Below, piece after piece: positions 45,194-54,172 of a stretch of DNA of 64,000 nucleotides (positions are counted from its first letter, which is position 1; every line of letters begins with the position of its first letter). The notes beneath the pieces were generated by a model that was given only the letters and a program-made list of their open reading frames with translations, ran no database searches and had not been told where the DNA came from. This DNA comes from Clostridium sp. BNL1100. Its GTDB lineage: Bacteria; Bacillota; Clostridia; Acetivibrionales; DSM-1351. The stretch lies in NCBI RefSeq assembly GCF_000244875.1, contig NC_016791.1, positions 849,501 to 913,500 of the forward strand. The letters run 5' to 3'. The position numbers and the translations under genes are program-made.

Positions 45194-46288
45194 ATGTTAT
45201 TGAAGGAAGGTCAGGTAAGAATACCATCTGGTTGTGCAATTTCAGGAATGTTCAGCAGGGAAGGTAGACGTATCTCAGGTCAGGATATAGTTAAATCAAT
45301 ATCGGTCATGCATGATCGCTCCAACGGTTTAGGAGGAGGATTTGCAGGCTACGGCATTTACCCTGAGTATAAAGAACTTTATGCATTTCATGTATTCTTT
45401 GACAGTAATGAGGCAAGAGAAGATGCCGAAAGATTCATAAACAGACATTTTGATGTAGTTAATTTAAGCAGAATTCCTACAAAAAAGCATCCAAGGATAA
45501 CTGATGCTCCCCTTATTTGGAGATATTTTGTATCGCCTCTTCACGGAAAGCTTGAGGAAAGTCAGTTGGAAGAAAAGGAATATGTAGCTAGGTGTGTCAT
45601 AAAGATAAACACACGAATTGACGGTGCATATGTCTTTTCCAGCGGTAAGAACATGGGAGTATTCAAGGCAGTAGGTTTCCCGGAGGATGTTGGAGAGTTC
45701 TACAAGCTTGAGGATTACGAAGGTTACTGTTGGACTGCACACGGCAGATACCCTACAAATACTCCGGGTTGGTGGGGAGGAGCTCATCCGTTTTCACTTC
45801 TGGACTACACAATAGTACACAATGGCGAGATATCCTCATATGATGCCAACAGACGATTTATGGAAATGTTCGGATATAAATGTTCGCTTCTTACTGATAC
45901 AGAAGTAATAACATATATTTTCGATTACCTGAATAGAAGACAGGGAATATCTCTGAAAGATTGTGCATCAATAATAGCTGCTCCTTTCTGGTCTGAGATA
46001 GACAAAATGCCTCAGGATATGAAAGAGAAATTTACAGCAATCAGAAATGTATATGCAAGTCTTCTTATAACAGGTCCGTTCTCAATAATATTGGGATATG
46101 AAGGCGGAATGATGGCATTGAACGACAGATTGAAACTTCGTTCCATGGTTGCCGCAGAAAAAGGCGATCTTGTACTTGTAGCCAGTGAAGAGAGTGCTAT
46201 CAGGATTATACATCCGGAGGTAGATAGAATCTGGAGTCCTAAGGGCGGAGAACCGGTAATTGCAACGTTATCAGGGGGTGAAATTTAA
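45194..46288 (+). CDS. modular glutamate synthase, glutamine amidotransferase subunit
   Basis: 364 residues of class II glutaminase fold equivalent to the N-terminal domain of GltB. The nucleophile should be Cys14 in PSGCAISGMFSREG, so a 13-residue propeptide must be cleaved to expose it, as in large glutamate synthases. HDRSNGLGGGFAGYGIYP, CWTAHGRYPTNTPGWWGGAHPF and VHNGEISSY match the glutamine-binding loops. A GTG lies three codons upstream; AAGGAAG fits the ATG at 45194. Stop and next start overlap (TAATG). Confidence 0.92.
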   Translation: MLLKEGQVRIPSGCAISGMFSREGRRISGQDIVKSISVMHDRSNGLGGGFAGYGIYPEYKELYAFHVFFDSNEAREDAERFINRHFDVVNLSRIPTKKHPRITDAPLIWRYFVSPLHGKLEESQLEEKEYVARCVIKINTRIDGAYVFSSGKNMGVFKAVGFPEDVGEFYKLEDYEGYCWTAHGRYPTNTPGWWGGAHPFSLLDYTIVHNGEISSYDANRRFMEMFGYKCSLLTDTEVITYIFDYLNRRQGISLKDCASIIAAPFWSEIDKMPQDMKEKFTAIRNVYASLLITGPFSIILGYEGGMMALNDRLKLRSMVAAEKGDLVLVASEESAIRIIHPEVDRIWSPKGGEPVIATLSGGEI

Positions 46289-47793
46289 TGGGAATAAATT
46301 ATTTTACACCTCAATACGAGGTATGTAGAGATCCGAAAAAATGTATTAAATGTAAAGTATGTATGCGTCAGTGTGCAAACGAAGTACACAGCTATGACGA
46401 AGAACTTGATATGATGGTTGCTGATGACAGCAAGTGCGTGGATTGCCAGAGATGTGTTTCACTGTGTCCTACACGTGCACTCCGCATAACCAAATATCAG
46501 AATGAATTCAAGGAAAATGCCAACTGGACACAACAACATATAACTGAAATATATAAGCAAGCAAATACAGGGGGAGTTCTTCTGTCATCAATGGGTAATC
46601 CTGTTCCGTACCCGATATACTGGGATAAATTGCTGATAAATGCAAGCCAGGTTACCAATCCATCCATAGACCCATTGAGAGAACCGATGGAAACAAGGGT
46701 TCAGCTAGGTTCAAAGCCTCAGAAGCTGGAATTTGACCAGGATGGAAAACTCAAGACAAAGATAGCACCTCATCTAGACTTACAAGTGCCTATCATGTTC
46801 TCGGCAATGTCATACGGCTCAATAAGCAGAAATGCACATGAAAGTCTTGCAAGGGCAGCAGAAGAACTGGGAACGTATTACAATACCGGTGAAGGCGGTT
46901 TGAATGAAGATTTTTACCAATACGGTAAAAACACAATAGTTCAGGTTGCTTCAGGAAGATTCGGTGTTCATGTGGGTTACCTCAGTGCGGGTGCTGCAAT
47001 AGAAATAAAAATGGGTCAGGGAGCAAAGCCGGGTATCGGCGGACACTTACCGGGAGAAAAAGTTGGTGAGGATGTATCAAAAACCAGAATGATTCCGGTG
47101 GGTAGTGATGCAATATCTCCTGCACCTCACCATGATATATATTCAATAGAAGATTTAAGACAGCTTGTATTTTCTTTAAAGGAAGCAACTGCATATACGA
47201 AGCCGGTTATAGTAAAGATAGCCGCAGTGCACAATGTAGCTGCAATAGCATCAGGTATAGCCCGTTCAGGAGCAGATATTATAGCAATTGACGGATACAG
47301 AGGCGGAACCGGAGCTGCTCCGACCAGAATCAGAGACAACGTGGGAATCCCAATAGAGCTTGCACTGGCTTCAGTTGACCAGAGATTGAGAGATGAAGGC
47401 ATCAGAAACAATATTTCCTTGGTAGTAGCAGGAAGTATAAGAAACAGCGGAGATATTGTAAAAGCAATCGCTCTCGGAGCAGACGCCGTATATATCGGTA
47501 CATCTGCGTTGATTGCTTTAGGATGTCATGTATGCAGAAGCTGTCACGGCGGAAAGTGCAACTGGGGAATTGCAACACAAAGACCTGATCTGGTTAAGAG
47601 ACTTAACCCTGATATCGGATACAAACGTTTGATAAATCTTGTTCACGCATGGGATCATGAGATAAAGGAAATGCTCGGTGGCATGGGAATCAATGCAATC
47701 GAGAGTCTCAAAGGTAATCGTTTAATGCTTAGGGGAATAGGATTAAGTCAAAAAGAACTTGATATATTAGGCGTAATGCACGCCGGCGAATAA
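46288..47793 (+). CDS. modular glutamate synthase, FMN/synthase subunit with ferredoxin domain
   Basis: 501 residues. The N-terminus carries two [4Fe-4S] motifs (CIKCKVCMRQC and CVDCQRCVSLC), then the FMN-binding GltS barrel (NTGEGGLNEDFYQYGKN, GQGAKPGIGGHLPG, IDGYRGGTGAAPTRI). The [3Fe-4S] motif is CHVCRSCHGGKCNWGIATQ. It reduces 2-iminoglutarate formed from 2-oxoglutarate and channelled ammonia. The split-domain layout resembles archaeal and Thermotoga-like glutamate synthases. Confidence 0.95.
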   Translation: MGINYFTPQYEVCRDPKKCIKCKVCMRQCANEVHSYDEELDMMVADDSKCVDCQRCVSLCPTRALRITKYQNEFKENANWTQQHITEIYKQANTGGVLLSSMGNPVPYPIYWDKLLINASQVTNPSIDPLREPMETRVQLGSKPQKLEFDQDGKLKTKIAPHLDLQVPIMFSAMSYGSISRNAHESLARAAEELGTYYNTGEGGLNEDFYQYGKNTIVQVASGRFGVHVGYLSAGAAIEIKMGQGAKPGIGGHLPGEKVGEDVSKTRMIPVGSDAISPAPHHDIYSIEDLRQLVFSLKEATAYTKPVIVKIAAVHNVAAIASGIARSGADIIAIDGYRGGTGAAPTRIRDNVGIPIELALASVDQRLRDEGIRNNISLVVAGSIRNSGDIVKAIALGADAVYIGTSALIALGCHVCRSCHGGKCNWGIATQRPDLVKRLNPDIGYKRLINLVHAWDHEIKEMLGGMGINAIESLKGNRLMLRGIGLSQKELDILGVMHAGE

Positions 47794-47809
47794 GGGGTGA
47801 AGATTTAAG

Positions 47810-48241
47810 ATGAAAAAGATATATGTAAATGAGGACAGATGTTTGGGGTGTCACCTTTGCGAATACTATTGTGCGTTTGCACATAGCGGAAAGAAAGATA
47901 TGGTAAAGGCTTTTTCAGGAGATTCAAAGCCACAGCCACGCTTGACAATAGAAGAGGGAGACAGCATTAATTTTGCCGTATCCTGCAGACATTGTGAAAC
48001 ACCTTTGTGTGTGAAATCATGTATTACCGGAGCAATGCAGAAGGATGAAGACGGAAGAGTATTTGTTGACGAGTCAAGGTGCGTGGGATGCTACACATGT
48101 ATTCTTGTTTGTCCTTATGGTTCGGTTATACCCGGAAAAGAAAAGGCCATTAAAAAATGTGACCTTTGTATTGAAAGTGGAAAACCGGCTTGTGCAGAAA
48201 ACTGCCCGAATTTAGCTATTGTATATGAGGAAAGGGGTTGA
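47810..48241 (+). CDS. four-cluster ferredoxin subunit (HycB/HydN-like) of glutamate synthase
   Basis: 143 residues with four cysteine groups: CLGCHLCEYYC, CRHCETPLCVKSC, CVGCYTCILVC and CDLCIESGKPACAENC, enough for four [4Fe-4S] clusters. It probably relays electrons between the flavoprotein encoded next and the synthase subunit encoded before. It lies 16 bp after the synthase gene and six bp before the flavoprotein gene. Confidence 0.92.
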   Translation: MKKIYVNEDRCLGCHLCEYYCAFAHSGKKDMVKAFSGDSKPQPRLTIEEGDSINFAVSCRHCETPLCVKSCITGAMQKDEDGRVFVDESRCVGCYTCILVCPYGSVIPGKEKAIKKCDLCIESGKPACAENCPNLAIVYEERG

Positions 48242-48247
48242 TTTTAA

Positions 48248-49477
48248 GTGAAGTATGTGATTATTGGAAATTCAGCCGCTGCAATCGGTTGTATCAGCGG
48301 AATCCGTACTGTAGACGGGGAATCATCAATTACTTTGATATCGGATGAACCACATTTTACTTACTCCCGCCCGCTTATATCCTATTGGTTGAAGGGCAAA
48401 GTAACTGATGACAAGATGTATTACAGAAGCAGTGACTTTTATGAAAAAAACAATTGTACTGCCATTTTAGGAAAGAAGGCAGAAAAAATAGATACAGATG
48501 CAAAGAAGGTTGTACTTGAGGATGGAAGTACTGTTGAATACGACAAGTTGTTGGTAGCCACAGGCTCATCACCGTTTGTACCTCCTGTTGAAGGCATGAA
48601 TGATGCTAAAAACGCTTTTACTTTTCTGAATTGGGATAGCGCTAAGGCTGTAAAGGAATCGGTAAATAAGGATTCAAAGGTTGTAATTATGGGTGCGGGT
48701 CTTATCGGATTAAAGGCGGCAGAAGGACTTCATGAAGTATGCGATGATATTACCGTTGTTGACCTTGCTGACAGAGTTCTTCCAAGTATTCTTGATGCAG
48801 AAGGTGCCGGTATGGTGCAGAAGCATATAGAAAAAGAAGGTATTAAGTTCCTGCTTAATGATGCTGCATCGGCAGTAAAAGAAAACACAATAGTACTTAA
48901 ATCAGGTAAGGAATTGGCATATGACGTACTGATAGTAGCAGTTGGTGTAAGGCCAAACACCGGATTGGTCAAGGATGCCGGAGGAGAAGTGAACAGGGGA
49001 ATTGTCACAGATAGCCGTCAGGAAACATCACTCCCTGATGTATATTCCGCCGGGGACTGTACTGAGAGTTTGGATATTTGTACAGGACAGAGCAAGATAC
49101 TTGCACTTCTGCCAAACGCTTATTTCCAGGGTGAAACAGCCGGAATAAATATGGCTGGCGGTAATCAAACCTTTGATACTGCAATGCCCATGAATGCCAT
49201 AGGTTTCTTCGGTCTCCACATGTTGACTGCTGGAGCTATGGAAGGTGAATGTTTCGAAGAAATTGATGAAAATAACTACAAGAGAATGTTCTTCTCAGAC
49301 GGGCTACTAAAAGGATTTATACTTATAGGGGAAATAGACAGAGCTGGAATATATACTTCACTTATCCGAGAAAAAACCCCAATGGATCAGATTGACAGCA
49401 ATTTATTAAAAGTGAATCCTCAGCTTATGGTATTTGATAAAAATGCTAGGATGCAGAAATTGGCGGGAGGGAAGTAA
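48248..49477 (+). CDS. FAD/NAD(P)-dependent oxidoreductase subunit of glutamate synthase
   Basis: 409 residues with a GTG start. FAD motif VIIGNSAAAIGCISGI at the N-terminus, NAD(P) motif VVIMGAGLIGLKAAEGL at about residue 145, and the C-terminal FAD motif VYSAGDCTES. It is of the nitrite-reductase/NADH-oxidase type rather than GltD. In this operon it should feed electrons from NAD(P)H through the four-cluster ferredoxin to the FMN subunit. The last codons nearly abut the next gene. Confidence 0.92.
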   Translation: MKYVIIGNSAAAIGCISGIRTVDGESSITLISDEPHFTYSRPLISYWLKGKVTDDKMYYRSSDFYEKNNCTAILGKKAEKIDTDAKKVVLEDGSTVEYDKLLVATGSSPFVPPVEGMNDAKNAFTFLNWDSAKAVKESVNKDSKVVIMGAGLIGLKAAEGLHEVCDDITVVDLADRVLPSILDAEGAGMVQKHIEKEGIKFLLNDAASAVKENTIVLKSGKELAYDVLIVAVGVRPNTGLVKDAGGEVNRGIVTDSRQETSLPDVYSAGDCTESLDICTGQSKILALLPNAYFQGETAGINMAGGNQTFDTAMPMNAIGFFGLHMLTAGAMEGECFEEIDENNYKRMFFSDGLLKGFILIGEIDRAGIYTSLIREKTPMDQIDSNLLKVNPQLMVFDKNARMQKLAGGK

Positions 49478-49478
49478 A

Positions 49479-50198
49479 ATGAAGATTACAGTTGGTGATA
49501 CTTACTATACCGAAATCAATGAACAGATAAGAAATACCGCTGATACAGATATAGTACTCGACAAGGTATATGGACAAAGATATATAGGTTGTGGAATTAA
49601 GGGAAAGACTATAACCATAAACGGTACCCCCGGAAATGCACTGGGCTCATATATGGATGGCGCTGATGTAATAGTAAATGGAAATGCCCAGGATGCTACA
49701 GGGGATACAATGAATGACGGATCAATAATAATCCACGGTAACTGCGGTGATACTACAGGTTACGGTATGCGCGGCGGTAAAATCCTTATAAAGGGAAATG
49801 CCGGCTACCGTGTAGGAATACACATGAAAGAGTATAAGGAACAAAAACCTATTGTGGTGGTTGGAGGTAAAACCGGCGACTTTTTAGGCGAATATCAGGC
49901 AGGTGGAATAATTATTGTACTTGGAATAGGTGTGGATGGAATTCCGGTGGGTAATTTTTGTGGTACTGGAATGCACGGTGGCGCCATATACTTGAGATGT
50001 AATGATATCCCCGATGGACTTCCTCCTCAGGTTTCAGCAACCTCTGTAACGGAAGAGGACAAAAAGCAGATTGACGGCATAGTGGAGGATTTCTGCAATA
50101 GTTTCGGATATGATAAAAAGGATATATTAAAATCAAATTTTATAAAGCTGACTGCAAATACGAAAAATCCATATAAACAGCTATATACACATAATTAA
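49479..50198 (+). CDS. GXGXG-domain subunit of glutamate synthase
   Basis: 239 residues forming a right-handed beta-helix with repeated GNA, GNCGD and GGKILIKGNAG turns, equivalent to the C-terminal GXGXG domain of GltB. It is structural, holding the synthase domains together. GGGAGGG just before the ATG at 49479 rules out the longer frame that starts inside the oxidoreductase gene. Last of the five glutamate synthase genes and 50 bp before glnA. Confidence 0.93.
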   Translation: MKITVGDTYYTEINEQIRNTADTDIVLDKVYGQRYIGCGIKGKTITINGTPGNALGSYMDGADVIVNGNAQDATGDTMNDGSIIIHGNCGDTTGYGMRGGKILIKGNAGYRVGIHMKEYKEQKPIVVVGGKTGDFLGEYQAGGIIIVLGIGVDGIPVGNFCGTGMHGGAIYLRCNDIPDGLPPQVSATSVTEEDKKQIDGIVEDFCNSFGYDKKDILKSNFIKLTANTKNPYKQLYTHN

Positions 50199-50248
50199 TA
50201 ATTAGTGTAAAATACTAGTAATAAAACATAAAGGAAAGAGGTGGGAAA

Positions 50249-51574
50249 ATGGCTACTAAGAATGATGTTTTGAAATTTATAGATCAAAATGACGTAAAGT
50301 TTATCAGACTGCAGTTTTCAGATATATTCGGCAGGATGAAAAACATTGCTATAAATTCACAACTACTCGAGAAAGCTCTTGATGAGGGAGTAATTTTTGA
50401 CGCATCAGCCATTGCGGGATTTTCCGAGGTGGAATCGTCAGATATGCTGCTGTTTCCGGATCTCAATACATTTTCCGTTATTCCCTGGAGACCGCAGCAT
50501 GGTAAAGTCGCAAGATTTATATGCGATATTAAGAATTATGATGGCTCCCAGTTTATGGGAGACCCCAGATATGTTCTGAAAAGATCAGCAGAAAAGGCAA
50601 AAAAACAAGGTTATACCTTCAATATAGGACCTGAGTGTGAATTTTTCCTGTTCCATATAGACGCTGAAGGCAGGCCTACAACAAAAACACATGATTCAGC
50701 AGGCTATTTTGATATGGCTCCTACTGATCTGGGTGAAAATTGCAGAAGAGAAATTTGCATGGTGCTTGAAGATATGGGTTTTGAAACAGAGGCATCACAT
50801 CACGAAAATGCAGCCGGACAGCATGAGGTTGATTTCAGGTACAGCGATGTTATGACTGCTGCCGATAGAATAATGACATTCAGGACAGTAGTAAAGATTG
50901 TTGCACAAAGAAACGGACTGCATGCAACTTTTATGCCAAAACCAATTTTTAACGACTATGGCTCCGGCATGCACATAAACATGTCTCTGTTTAAAGACGG
51001 CAAGAATCTTTTTAATGCAGGTGAAAACAGTATGGATATATCCGACACTGCAAAAATGTTTGCGGCCGGTGTACTAGAACATGTCAAGGGTTTCACTGCG
51101 GTTGCAAACCCTCTGGTTAACTCATATAAGAGGTTTGTACCGGGCTTTGAGGCTCCTATTCACATTGCATGGTCTCATATGAACAGAAGCCCTCTTTTAA
51201 GAATCCCGGCACCAAAAGGCGAAGCAACCAGAATAGAATTAAGGAGTCCTGACCCATCCTGCAATCCGTACCTCACATTGGCATTGATTCTGGAAGCTGG
51301 ATTGGATGGATTGCAAAAGAAAATGGAAATACCTGAACCTGTTGAGATTAATACTTATAATCTTACACCTGAACAAGAGAAAGAGCTGAAGATACAAAGG
51401 CTTCCCTCTAATTTATACTTAGCGTTGGAAGAAATGAAGAAGGATACTTATATCAGGGAGGTTTTAGGAGAACACATATATTCAAAGTATATATCAGCTA
51501 AAGAACTGGAATGGACTAAATACAACAGCACAGTTCATCCTTGGGAGATAGATAATTACCTTACTGCATATTAA
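50249..51574 (+). CDS. glnA: glutamine synthetase type I
   Basis: 441 residues. Motifs: NIGPECEFFLFHID (metal site), HHENAAGQHEVDFRYSD, GSGMHINMSLF, NSYKRFVPGFEAP and NPYLTLALILEAG. The short form without the adenylylation tyrosine region is GSI-alpha, as in other Firmicutes. It probably shares the glutamate synthase transcript, completing a GS-GOGAT operon under one ANTAR leader, and is followed 70 bp later by the ANTAR regulator gene. Confidence 0.97.
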   Translation: MATKNDVLKFIDQNDVKFIRLQFSDIFGRMKNIAINSQLLEKALDEGVIFDASAIAGFSEVESSDMLLFPDLNTFSVIPWRPQHGKVARFICDIKNYDGSQFMGDPRYVLKRSAEKAKKQGYTFNIGPECEFFLFHIDAEGRPTTKTHDSAGYFDMAPTDLGENCRREICMVLEDMGFETEASHHENAAGQHEVDFRYSDVMTAADRIMTFRTVVKIVAQRNGLHATFMPKPIFNDYGSGMHINMSLFKDGKNLFNAGENSMDISDTAKMFAAGVLEHVKGFTAVANPLVNSYKRFVPGFEAPIHIAWSHMNRSPLLRIPAPKGEATRIELRSPDPSCNPYLTLALILEAGLDGLQKKMEIPEPVEINTYNLTPEQEKELKIQRLPSNLYLALEEMKKDTYIREVLGEHIYSKYISAKELEWTKYNSTVHPWEIDNYLTAY

Positions 51575-51644
51575 TTAACGAATACTTACGTTACGGCAGT
51601 GTAATTAACTATAATTATTCCCCATTCAAATGGAGGTGATGCCA

Positions 51645-52214
51645 ATGAGTGCAGGAGGGATTCTTATAGTATGCAGTAAGCCTGAGTTAATTAAAGAAAT
51701 CAGAGCCCTCATGCTGCAACAGGGATATTCGTCGGCGGAATACTCGTTATCGGCAAGTGCTGCCAGACGTAAACTCGATTTTTTTGAACCTGAACTGATA
51801 TTGGTTAATTCACCTTTACAGGATGAACTTGGAATTGATTTTATTTTGGATATTGCAGACAATACGGATGCAGGAATAATAGTATTGGCAAAGCATGAGC
51901 ATCTGGAGGATATGCAATATAGACTTGAAAAAGTAGGAGCATTGATACTGCCTAAGCCCATAAACAAAATGACTTTATTACAAACGGCCAGATTTGCTGC
52001 TCAATCCCGTAAATCACTTATGGGATTAAAGACTATAAACGAAGATCTGGAAAAAAAGATGAAGGATCGTAAGATTATAGAAAAAGCCAAATGGATTCTT
52101 GTTGAAAAGATGAATATGACTGAACCACAAGCACATAGGTATATTCAAAAGCGAGCAATGGATACAAGAACATCGCAGTTAAAGGTAGCTGAGGAAATTA
52201 TTCAGAGCTTTTAA
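51645..52214 (+). CDS. nitR: ANTAR-domain antitermination regulator with degenerate receiver
   Basis: 189 residues. The N-terminal 120 residues have the receiver fold, but the phospho-acceptor position in LILVNSPLQ is Asn55 and the acidic pair after strand 1 is Cys-Ser (ILIVCSKPE). It therefore cannot be phosphorylated in the usual way. The conserved Lys in LPKP remains. After a short coiled coil, the ANTAR domain (IIEKAKWILVEKMNMTEPQAHRYIQKRAM) binds RNA hairpins with A1/G4 hexaloops. The gene directly follows glnA, as for NitR of Clostridium saccharobutylicum. GGAGGT at 51632-51637 selects the ATG at 51645. It is the likely reader of the leaders listed here. Confidence 0.9.
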   Translation: MSAGGILIVCSKPELIKEIRALMLQQGYSSAEYSLSASAARRKLDFFEPELILVNSPLQDELGIDFILDIADNTDAGIIVLAKHEHLEDMQYRLEKVGALILPKPINKMTLLQTARFAAQSRKSLMGLKTINEDLEKKMKDRKIIEKAKWILVEKMNMTEPQAHRYIQKRAMDTRTSQLKVAEEIIQSF

Positions 52215-52223
52215 AGAAATTAC

Positions 52224-52422
52224 TTGAATTTACGGATAACAAATGGTAACATTACTGCATATTATTAATTAAATATCAAAAACAGCAATGAGGCTGCTTA
52301 TAAATCAAATTATATAAAATTGATTTATTAAGTAGCTTTCTGTATTTATAAGGTTTTAAATAATCATTTATTCACAATGGCGTGTTAAAGAGGATAGTTC
52401 TATCTCTTTACATGCTTTTTTT
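52224..52422 (+). promoter_or_regulatory. promoter and two-module ANTAR antitermination leader of amt-2/PII-2
   Basis: TTGAAT (52224-52229), 17 bp, TAACAT (52247-52252). Module 1: CAGC-AATGAG-GCTG (52283-52296), whose 3' arm also opens a 16-bp hairpin (52293-52308 with 52320-52336) followed by TTTCTG. Module 2: CAC-AATGGC-GTG (52373-52384), overlapping terminator 52380-52397 with 52400-52415, then TTTTTTT. Both loops have A1 and G4. This is the clearest two-hairpin ANTAR target in the window. Confidence 0.85.
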
Positions 52423-52473
52423 ATTTTAATGCTTCTGCAGGTTGAATTTTATAAAAATTATGGGGGGACAATT

Positions 52474-53727
52474 ATGGGAAATGTTAACACTGGCGATACA
52501 GCCTTTATGTTGGTGTCAACGGCTTTGGTATTCTTTATGACACCGGGTTTAGCACTCTTTTACGGAGGAATGGTAAAAAGGAAAAATGTATTAAGTACTA
52601 TAATGGCATCTTTTTTTATTGCAGGTCTTGCATCGGTACTCTGGGTAGCGGTGGGCTATTCTCTGTCATTTGGAAAGGATATCGGTGGAATAATAGGAAA
52701 TCTGGACTGGGCCTTTTTCAGAAATGTATCAGGACAGCCGAATGCTGATTATGCAGGGACTATACCGCATACTTTATTTGCAGCTTTTCAGATGATGTTT
52801 GCAATAATAACACCGGCACTGATTACAGGTGCTTTAGTCGAAAGAATGAAATTTTCATCACTGGTTCTTTTTATAGGATTGTGGTCATTAATCGTATATT
52901 ACCCAATGGCTCATATGATGTGGGGCATGGGTGGTCTGCTTAGAAATCTTGGAGCTATTGACTTTGCCGGAGGCAACGTAGTTCACATAAGTTCCGGTAT
53001 ATCAGGTTTGGTGGCAGCAATTATACTGGGTAAGAGAAAAGGCTATGGAATGACCTCTCATCAGCCCCACAATATACCTTTAGTATTTATCGGTGCAGCT
53101 GTGCTCTGGTTCGGCTGGTTTGGTTTTAATGCAGGAAGTGCATTAGGCAGTGGGGAATTGGCGGTTCATGCATTGATGACTACAAATACATCTGCTGCAA
53201 TGGCACTCATTTCGTGGATGCTGGTTGAGAAAATTACCAGAGGAAAACCTACTATGCTGGGTGCAGCCACCGGAGCAGTAGTTGGCCTTGTGGCAATAAC
53301 ACCGGGAGCAGGTTTTGTACCTATCTGGGCATCCCTTATAATAGGAGCAGTTGTAAGCCCTATCTGTTACTTTGCAATGAGTATTATAAAACCAAGATTC
53401 GGATATGATGACGCACTTGATGCTTTTGGCTGTCATGGAATCGGCGGTATATGGGGTGGTATCGCAACGGGGTTGTTTGCCAAAACTTCTATAAATTCAG
53501 CAGCACAATGGGATGGTCTCGTATTTGGCGACACAAGGTTGTTTGTAGCCCAGATAATAAGTGTAGCAGTAACAATAGCTTTTGCCGTAGTAGGAACAGC
53601 AGTTATTATGTTTGTAGTTAAAGTAATTATGAAGGAAATCAGAGTTGCTCCCAGAGAAGAGTCTGAGGGTCTTGACATAACACAGCATGGAGAATCTGCA
53701 TATCCTTCTTTTACGGGAATGGATTAA
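52474..53727 (+). CDS. amt: ammonium transporter Amt, copy 2
   Basis: 417 residues with 11 membrane helices and no signal extension. Motifs: DTAFMLVSTALVFFMTPGLALFYGGMV, DFAGGNVVHISSGISG (first pore His) and DDALDAFGCHGIGGIWGG (second pore His), plus a C-terminal PII-contact tail with HGESAYP. GGGGGG at 52461-52466 sets the ATG at 52474. Paired with a PII gene 42 bp downstream, the mirror arrangement of copy 1 where PII comes first. Confidence 0.95.
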   Translation: MGNVNTGDTAFMLVSTALVFFMTPGLALFYGGMVKRKNVLSTIMASFFIAGLASVLWVAVGYSLSFGKDIGGIIGNLDWAFFRNVSGQPNADYAGTIPHTLFAAFQMMFAIITPALITGALVERMKFSSLVLFIGLWSLIVYYPMAHMMWGMGGLLRNLGAIDFAGGNVVHISSGISGLVAAIILGKRKGYGMTSHQPHNIPLVFIGAAVLWFGWFGFNAGSALGSGELAVHALMTTNTSAAMALISWMLVEKITRGKPTMLGAATGAVVGLVAITPGAGFVPIWASLIIGAVVSPICYFAMSIIKPRFGYDDALDAFGCHGIGGIWGGIATGLFAKTSINSAAQWDGLVFGDTRLFVAQIISVAVTIAFAVVGTAVIMFVVKVIMKEIRVAPREESEGLDITQHGESAYPSFTGMD

Positions 53728-53769
53728 TAAAGAAAAGAATTAATTATCATGTAACGAGGAGGGTGCGAC

Positions 53770-54108
53770 ATGAAAAAAATAGAGGCAATTATCCGGCCGT
53801 CAAAACTTGAAGAACTAAAGGAAGCACTTCTGGCAATTGATATAGACGGAATCACCATTACCCAGGTAATGGGTGCAGGAAAACAAATGGGATGGAAAGA
53901 ATTTTACAGAGGTACGGAGGTATCCTTAAATGTTCTTCCAAAAGTAAAGCTTGAATTGGTGGCAGCAGATGAAAAGGTTGAGCTGATAGCTGAAACTATA
54001 ATTCAGTACTCCCAGACCGGGGAGGTAGGAGACGGTAAAATATTCATATTTGATCTTGCGGACTGTATACGCATCAGAACAAGAGAAAGAGGAGAGAAAG
54101 CACTGTAA
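53770..54108 (+). CDS. glnK: PII signal transduction protein (GlnK type), copy 2
   Basis: 112 residues; T-loop GAGKQMGWKEFYRGTEV with Tyr46, B-loop TGEVGDGKIF, and C-terminal RTRERGEKAL. Same length as copy 1, with many substitutions, so the two probably serve different Amt partners. Co-transcribed with amt-2 and ended by a strong terminator. Confidence 0.95.
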   Translation: MKKIEAIIRPSKLEELKEALLAIDIDGITITQVMGAGKQMGWKEFYRGTEVSLNVLPKVKLELVAADEKVELIAETIIQYSQTGEVGDGKIFIFDLADCIRIRTRERGEKAL

Positions 54109-54121
54109 ACCTTTATAATAC

Positions 54122-54158
54122 AAAACCCGTTATCTTATTTAAAGGATAACGGGTTTTT
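54122..54158. terminator. terminator between PII-2 and speB, probably bidirectional
   Basis: AAAACCCGTTATC (54122-54134) with GATAACGGGTTTT (54145-54157) and T/A runs on both sides. The genes on either side converge. Confidence 0.92.
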
Positions 54159-54172
54159 AACATCTATAACAT

